From Clostridia bacterium (lineage in GTDB: Bacteria; Bacillota; DUOV01; Zhaonellaceae), in NCBI GenBank assembly GCA_012838615.1, contig DUOV01000173.1, positions 1 through 46,186 of the forward strand: a stretch of 46,186 nt of DNA. Reading direction: 5' to 3'. Both the position numbers and the translations under genes were made by a program. Positions 41,179 through 46,186 of this stretch are shown here, one piece after another; positions within the stretch are counted from its first letter, which is position 1, and each line of letters starts with the position of its first letter. Below the pieces are notes generated by a model. That model saw only the letters and a program-made list of their open reading frames with translations. It was not told the DNA's origin and did no database searches.

Positions 41179-42150
41179 CTACTTTAAATTGGGACTTTTA
41201 ATTAAAATCTCGTCTCCTGCATCTAAACCTAAAACAGCCAGATAATCATCAACTTGTCCAATTATTTCAATGGGTACGAATTGATAGCTGTTAGAGCCCA
41301 TTTTGTATACTCCTTTTACCCCTTCTTTTTTGCTTAACGCAGCTTCTGGTATAATAATTCCCTCATAACTGTCAACAATTAACTCTATCTCCACTAGACG
41401 CTCTGTTAAAAACTGCTGTGGCCAATCCCAAATTTCAGCAATAACCCTACATCCGGCAGGGATTTGAATAATTTCACCTACTTTTATACTGTATAACTTT
41501 TTTTGGTTATCCAGGCGAAACTTTAAAACCTTTCCTACTTGAGGAAGATTGTTAAAATCCTCTTGGGAAAAACTAAAGTCCAAAAGCATAGGTTTTAAAT
41601 TGTTAACGATTTTAACAAAGCCCGTACCGCTGGGAATCACTTGCTGATTAGCAACCACTTGGCTGGTGGCCGCTTTGGCCTGTTCATAGATACTTTCTGC
41701 TTTTAATTGGGTTATGGTTTCAGGCGTAAGGACATGTTCTAATCCGTCTAGCTTATAAGACACAATACCTGCCTTACGGGCATATATAGATTCATCAGGC
41801 CTTTCTTCTGTAGATGAAGAACCTTCACCTGTTATTATAGCAATTAATGCACCTTCCGGCACTCGCTCTCCTTCTGCGGCTAAAGGTTTTGGTTGTCCTG
41901 CTAAAGTACAACTGTAAACTTGCTCATTTCTTACTAAAACTGCTTCCACAAGTACAACTCTTTCCAATGTACCCTGCTCAACACAAATGGTTTTTGTCAT
42001 GGTCATAACAACTAGACCATGGACCTGCTTGAGCACAAACCATATTCCTAAAAAAGCCAAGAAAAATATAACCATGCGAAGCCCATGCCATCTATAGGTA
42101 CGGCTTTTTTTCTCTTTTTCAAGCCTAAGTCTTCGGGGTGTATACTGCAT
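41179..42150 (-). CDS. HlyD-like periplasmic adaptor domain protein
   Basis: N-terminal TM anchor, barrel-sandwich-like LAAEGERVPEGALIAIITGE; located between pgeF and yggS homologs. Confidence 0.65.
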   Translation of the reverse strand: MQYTPRRLRLEKEKKSRTYRWHGLRMVIFFLAFLGIWFVLKQVHGLVVMTMTKTICVEQGTLERVVLVEAVLVRNEQVYSCTLAGQPKPLAAEGERVPEGALIAIITGEGSSSTEERPDESIYARKAGIVSYKLDGLEHVLTPETITQLKAESIYEQAKAATSQVVANQQVIPSGTGFVKIVNNLKPMLLDFSFSQEDFNNLPQVGKVLKFRLDNQKKLYSIKVGEIIQIPAGCRVIAEIWDWPQQFLTERLVEIELIVDSYEGIIIPEAALSKKEGVKGVYKMGSNSYQFVPIEIIGQVDDYLAVLGLDAGDEILIKSPNLK

Positions 42151-42234
42151 AACTAACTCCTAGGTTTACTTTTAAGTATTCCATATTTCTCCAACTAATA
42201 CTTTTCTCCTGCCAGTAGATCCTGTTTTAACCTA

Positions 42235-43053
42235 CTACTTCAACATTATAACAGCAGCCATTCGGCCAGTCTTTCCTCCTTCTGCTCGATAAGAAAAAAA
42301 CAAATCATTTTGACACCTAGTGCAAATATTGCTCATAAAAATATTTTCATTTAAAGCACCTGCTTCCAACAAGGCAAGTTTGTTTGCTTCCTGTAAGTTT
42401 AATTTCCACTTGGAAGAAGTGGGATAGAATATCTGTTCAACTGGCCAAAAATATTCCTTGAACTTATTTATTATAAATTCATCAACCTCATAACAGCAAG
42501 ATCCTATGGACGGTCCAATACCAATTAAACACTTATCCGGGCGACTTCCAAATGCTTCTGCCATTTTCAACAAAGTCTTGGCCCCAATCTTTGCTAAAGT
42601 TCCTTTCCATCCAGCGTGAGCTAAACCTATAGCAGGGGTTTCCGGATCTAAGTAAAAAATTGGCACGCAATCTGCATAATAAGTACTGAGAGGAAGATAA
42701 GGCTGATTAGTAATCAATGCATCGGTAGCACTTAAAGCCGTAACGTAATTGGCAGCCCCTTTCCCTTTATCCTCAGCGCTAACTATGTATACAGCATCCC
42801 CATGAACCTGTTCAGCGGCCACCAGATCCTGCCAATTAATTTTTAAAGACTCACAAAATAACCGGCGGTTTTTTACAACTGACTCCTTATCATCACCTAC
42901 ATGAAGGCCCAGATTTAAACTTTGGAAGGGTGGCTGACTATACCCCCCAAGTCTGGTAGAAAAACCATGCTGGACTAAATCTGTATCATCAAACCTTGGT
43001 ATGGTCAGATATGCTGATGTTTCAGTCTCCCAGAGTCTGAAGTCGCTCTTCAT
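42235..43053 (-). CDS. pgeF: Peptidoglycan editing factor PgeF / YfiH (laccase-domain)
   Basis: QVHGDAVYIV, TYYADCVPIFYLDPETPAIGLAHAGWKGTLA, GPSIGSCCYEV. Confidence 0.94.
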   Translation of the reverse strand: MKSDFRLWETETSAYLTIPRFDDTDLVQHGFSTRLGGYSQPPFQSLNLGLHVGDDKESVVKNRRLFCESLKINWQDLVAAEQVHGDAVYIVSAEDKGKGAANYVTALSATDALITNQPYLPLSTYYADCVPIFYLDPETPAIGLAHAGWKGTLAKIGAKTLLKMAEAFGSRPDKCLIGIGPSIGSCCYEVDEFIINKFKEYFWPVEQIFYPTSSKWKLNLQEANKLALLEAGALNENIFMSNICTRCQNDLFFSYRAEGGKTGRMAAVIMLK

Positions 43054-43191
43054 TACTACACCTCACTACACCTCTTTATAGTTCATTATTATATCCTATT
43101 TTATAGCCCCGGCTCTTTTTGTTCTAGTAAAAATCTTTAGATACATTTAATATTTCCCTTTACACTATTACATGTATGCCTACAATGCAAA

Positions 43192-43222
43192 AACAGCCAC
43201 CAATTTGAAACTAGTGACTGTT
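43192..43222 (-). terminator. Terminator of nrdD-nrdG operon
   Basis: Minus strand ACAGTCAC ... GTGGCTGT followed by TTTTGC. Confidence 0.6.
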
Positions 43223-43233
43223 CTATCTAACTT

Positions 43234-43743
43234 TTATATGGCTTTTTGAATGGGCTTTCTCTGTGCAAGGGATTCCTGGACCACAATAAGGCGCTGATTT
43301 CTAGAACCCCGATAAATTAAATTTAAATCTCTTTGGTTAATCAGAAAAGGACCATCTATCAAAATATCAGTTAACTCCAGCAACCGATAAATCTCGGGCT
43401 TTTTCTCAGCTAGAGCCAGTAACTCTTCGAATAAATACCCGGTATAAACTACTAAATCCAGACCTGCCCCCTTTACCTTCTCCGCTAACTCAACCAAGGG
43501 AGCAGCTTGGAGAAAAGGTTCACCCCCGGAAAAAGTTACACCCTTAAGCAGTTTTCGTTGGCGAATCTGTTTCCACAATTCATCAACTGTTATTAGATAA
43601 CCGCCATGGGGATCATGGGTCTCAGGGTTATGACATCCTGGACACCCATGAAAACACCCCTGACAAAACACTACAAATCTAATTCCGGGACCATCTACTA
43701 TACTTTCATTTATTGTACCTGCAATACGGATTTGCAATATCAT
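43234..43743 (-). CDS. nrdG: Anaerobic ribonucleoside-triphosphate reductase activating protein (radical SAM)
   Basis: GPGIRFVVFCQGCFHGCPGCHNPETHD; GVTFSGGEPFLQ. Confidence 0.94.
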   Translation of the reverse strand: MILQIRIAGTINESIVDGPGIRFVVFCQGCFHGCPGCHNPETHDPHGGYLITVDELWKQIRQRKLLKGVTFSGGEPFLQAAPLVELAEKVKGAGLDLVVYTGYLFEELLALAEKKPEIYRLLELTDILIDGPFLINQRDLNLIYRGSRNQRLIVVQESLAQRKPIQKAI

Positions 43744-43755
43744 TCACCTGTCTCT

Positions 43756-45774
43756 TTAAATATGTACGATTCGATCTCTCAGCTCTGCCTTCTTAGCATC
43801 GTTAAAACGATCTACAGTGCTAAAATAACCTGTGATTCTTCTAATGCGCCTAATTGGGCCAGCGCCGCAGACAGGACAAGTATCCTCATTGATAACGCCC
43901 TGGTGACTACAGCTGGTACAAAAATCTATAGGATAGTTGATCCCTGCATAACCCATGTCACTGGCTTTCATATGTTTTAAAATGGTTTCTACGGCTTCTG
44001 TGTTTTTTAAAGGTGGCGACTTAAGTTCCACGTAACTAATGTGTCCACCGTTACAATACTTGTGATAAGGTCCTTCTAAGGCTATTTTGTCGTAGAGAGA
44101 AATATGAAAACCAACTGGAATATGGAAGGAATTTGTGTAATACTCTTTATCGGTCACTCCCGGTATGATTCCATATTCTTTTTGATCAATAGCAACAAAT
44201 CTTCCAGATAAGCCCTCAGCAGGAGTAGCTAATAGTGAATAATTTAGATTATATTCTTTTAAAAACTTGTCTACGTTTTCACGCATATGTTTGACAATAC
44301 TCAAGCCTAAATTTTGGGCCTCCAGACTCTCGCCATGGTGTTTACCGGTTAACGCTGTTAAACACTCAGCCAAACCAATAAAGCCGATGGATAAAGTGCC
44401 GTGCTGAATGGCAGGCTCAATTGGATCATCATCCTGTAAGTTTTCCGAACCGTAATAAATATGCTGTCCCATGAGGAAAGGCATATCCTTGACCCTAAGT
44501 CTTGCTTGAATCTGGTAACGGTGGTAGAGCTGTCTGGCAGCCAAGTCCATTACATCATCCAGCATCGTAAAAAACTCATCCAGGTCACCTTTAGCCAAAA
44601 TGCCAAGTCTAGGCAGATTTATAGTAGTAAAGGAAAGATTTCCACGCCTCTCAGTTATTTCAGGACCGCGGATATTAGACATTACCCTGGTGCGACACCC
44701 CATATAACTTACTTGATCTTTAAAAGGGCTGTTAAAGGAAGAATCCATAAAGCTGAAAGTAGGATTCATCCGGCGTCCTGCTACACGGATAGCCAGCTGG
44801 AATAAATCATAGTTCGGATCTCCGGGATTAAAGTTTACACCTTCCTTTAGCCTGAAAATTATATTGGGGAAGATTGGGTTTTCCCCTCTGCCCAAGCCTT
44901 TTTCATAAGCTAAAAGCAAATTGCGGATCACTTTTCGACCGCCTTCTGACGTATCTGTACCAATGTTTAAGCTGCTAAAAGGAACTTGAGCCCCGGCTCT
45001 GGAATGCATTGAGTTCAGATTATAAATCAAAGCTTCCATTGCCTGGTAAGTATCTTCTTCAGATGCACCTTCAACATAGGGGGCTATATCTCTATCAAAA
45101 AACGGGAAGGATTGTCCACCATGCATATCATTTTGACAGCTTTGCAAAATAATTGCTGCTAATGCTGTGGCCGAAGACGGTCTTTTAGGAGGCCGAATAT
45201 AGCCATGGCCGTTATCAAAACCGTTTCGCAACAAATCTCCTAAAGGTATTTGGACACATGTTAAAGTTTTTCCATAAAAGTCAAGGTCATGAATATGGAT
45301 ATCTCCTCTAATATGGGCCCGGGAAAATTCTTCCGGTATTAGACGGCTGAGGTAATATTTTTTACTAGCAGCGCTAGCTATCTGGAGCATCTTAGCCGAA
45401 GGGGAATTGCTGATATTTGCGTTTTCCCTGCTGGTTTCTGCCAATATTTCTTCTACGGCGTCCATCAGATCCGATTTAGCCTCCCGAATCCTGGTACGCT
45501 GATTCCGATACAAAATATAAGCTTTGGCGGTTTTAGCATGCCCAGCCTCAATCAACACTTTTTCTACCATATCTTGTACGTCTTCTACTGAAAAAAGGTC
45601 ACCATTATATTTTTTCTTCAACATTTTTAAAACTTCTAAAGTTAGTTCTACTGCCAATTCACGATCTTCACCACCCACCGCCTGGGCCGCTTTAAAAATG
45701 GCATCTGTAATTTTAGATTCTTTAAAATCAACAATTCTTCCATCGCGCTTCTTAATCTTACTAAACAAGAACAA
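43756..45774 (-). CDS. nrdD: Anaerobic ribonucleoside-triphosphate reductase
   Basis: N-terminal ATP cone; C-terminal CTSC...CPVC zinc site and RITGYFST glycyl-radical motif. Confidence 0.96.
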   Translation of the reverse strand: MFLFSKIKKRDGRIVDFKESKITDAIFKAAQAVGGEDRELAVELTLEVLKMLKKKYNGDLFSVEDVQDMVEKVLIEAGHAKTAKAYILYRNQRTRIREAKSDLMDAVEEILAETSRENANISNSPSAKMLQIASAASKKYYLSRLIPEEFSRAHIRGDIHIHDLDFYGKTLTCVQIPLGDLLRNGFDNGHGYIRPPKRPSSATALAAIILQSCQNDMHGGQSFPFFDRDIAPYVEGASEEDTYQAMEALIYNLNSMHSRAGAQVPFSSLNIGTDTSEGGRKVIRNLLLAYEKGLGRGENPIFPNIIFRLKEGVNFNPGDPNYDLFQLAIRVAGRRMNPTFSFMDSSFNSPFKDQVSYMGCRTRVMSNIRGPEITERRGNLSFTTINLPRLGILAKGDLDEFFTMLDDVMDLAARQLYHRYQIQARLRVKDMPFLMGQHIYYGSENLQDDDPIEPAIQHGTLSIGFIGLAECLTALTGKHHGESLEAQNLGLSIVKHMRENVDKFLKEYNLNYSLLATPAEGLSGRFVAIDQKEYGIIPGVTDKEYYTNSFHIPVGFHISLYDKIALEGPYHKYCNGGHISYVELKSPPLKNTEAVETILKHMKASDMGYAGINYPIDFCTSCSHQGVINEDTCPVCGAGPIRRIRRITGYFSTVDRFNDAKKAELRDRIVHI

Positions 45775-45781
45775 GGCCCCC

Positions 45782-46186
45782 TTATTTTTGGTTTTTTCTT
45801 AACAAAGCCTGCAGTTCTTCCATAAATGTATCTATATCCTTAAATTCACGGTAAACTGAGGCAAAACGCACATAAGCCACCGGATCAATTTTCCTGAGTC
45901 TTTCCATAACAAGCTCGCCAATATATTTAGTTGTAACTTCACGTTCCATGGTGTTTAGTAATTCTTTTTCAATATCTCTGACCACAGCCTCAAGCTTGTC
46001 CATAGCTATTGGTCTTTTCTCACAAGCTTTAATCATCCCGACTAAAATTTTATTAGGATTAAATACTTCTCTTTGGCCGCTCTTTTTAACAACCATCAGA
46101 GGCACTTCTTCAATCTTTTCATAAGTTGTAAAACGTTTACCGCACTCTAGACATTCCCTTCTTCTTCGGATAGAATTACTATCATC
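45782..46186 (-). CDS. nrdR: Transcriptional repressor NrdR, N-terminus truncated by window edge
   Basis: Reading past the ORF-track start to the window edge gives ...[42 protein letters not shown] (zinc ribbon and ATP cone). Confidence 0.95.
   Translation of the reverse strand, partial: DDSNSIRRRRECLECGKRFTTYEKIEEVPLMVVKKSGQREVFNPNKILVGMIKACEKRPIAMDKLEAVVRDIEKELLNTMEREVTTKYIGELVMERLRKIDPVAYVRFASVYREFKDIDTFMEELQALLRKNQK

Noticed and set aside
43234-46186. nrdR-nrdD-nrdG as an unusual locus
   Set aside because: Standard arrangement; all motifs as expected

Overview
This window looks like a chromosomal segment from a low-GC Firmicute, probably Peptococcaceae/Moorella-like (inferred from gene content). 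Most of it is conserved housekeeping operons, mainly on the minus strand: priA (partial); remA-gmk-rpoZ-coaBC-metK preceded by a yicC-family gene; a pyrRBCKDFE operon with two PyrR-type attenuators and no carAB; a T-box-ileS unit; a divIVA-ylmH-yggT-sepF-yggS-hlyD-like-pgeF division cluster; and nrdR(partial)-nrdD-nrdG. The less ordinary parts are: (i) a tRNA-Thr(CGT) locus with an imperfect ~77 bp second copy of the tRNA 3' end plus terminator hairpin 1.6 kb downstream, next to a secreted duplicated-domain protein and a subtilisin/copper-amine-oxidase-like fusion that contains a strong in-frame internal start; (ii) a feoA-feoB-methyltransferase-flippase-pssA operon with a candidate DtxR-type operator and a FeoB carrying a (CxxC)n array; (iii) an orphan FlhG/MinD ATPase with an N-terminal YcgR/PilZN-like domain; (iv) a second large hairpin between the ileS T-box terminator and the ileS start. 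I saw no CRISPR array, rRNA, transposase or integrase. All family calls are from reading motifs; no database search was run.
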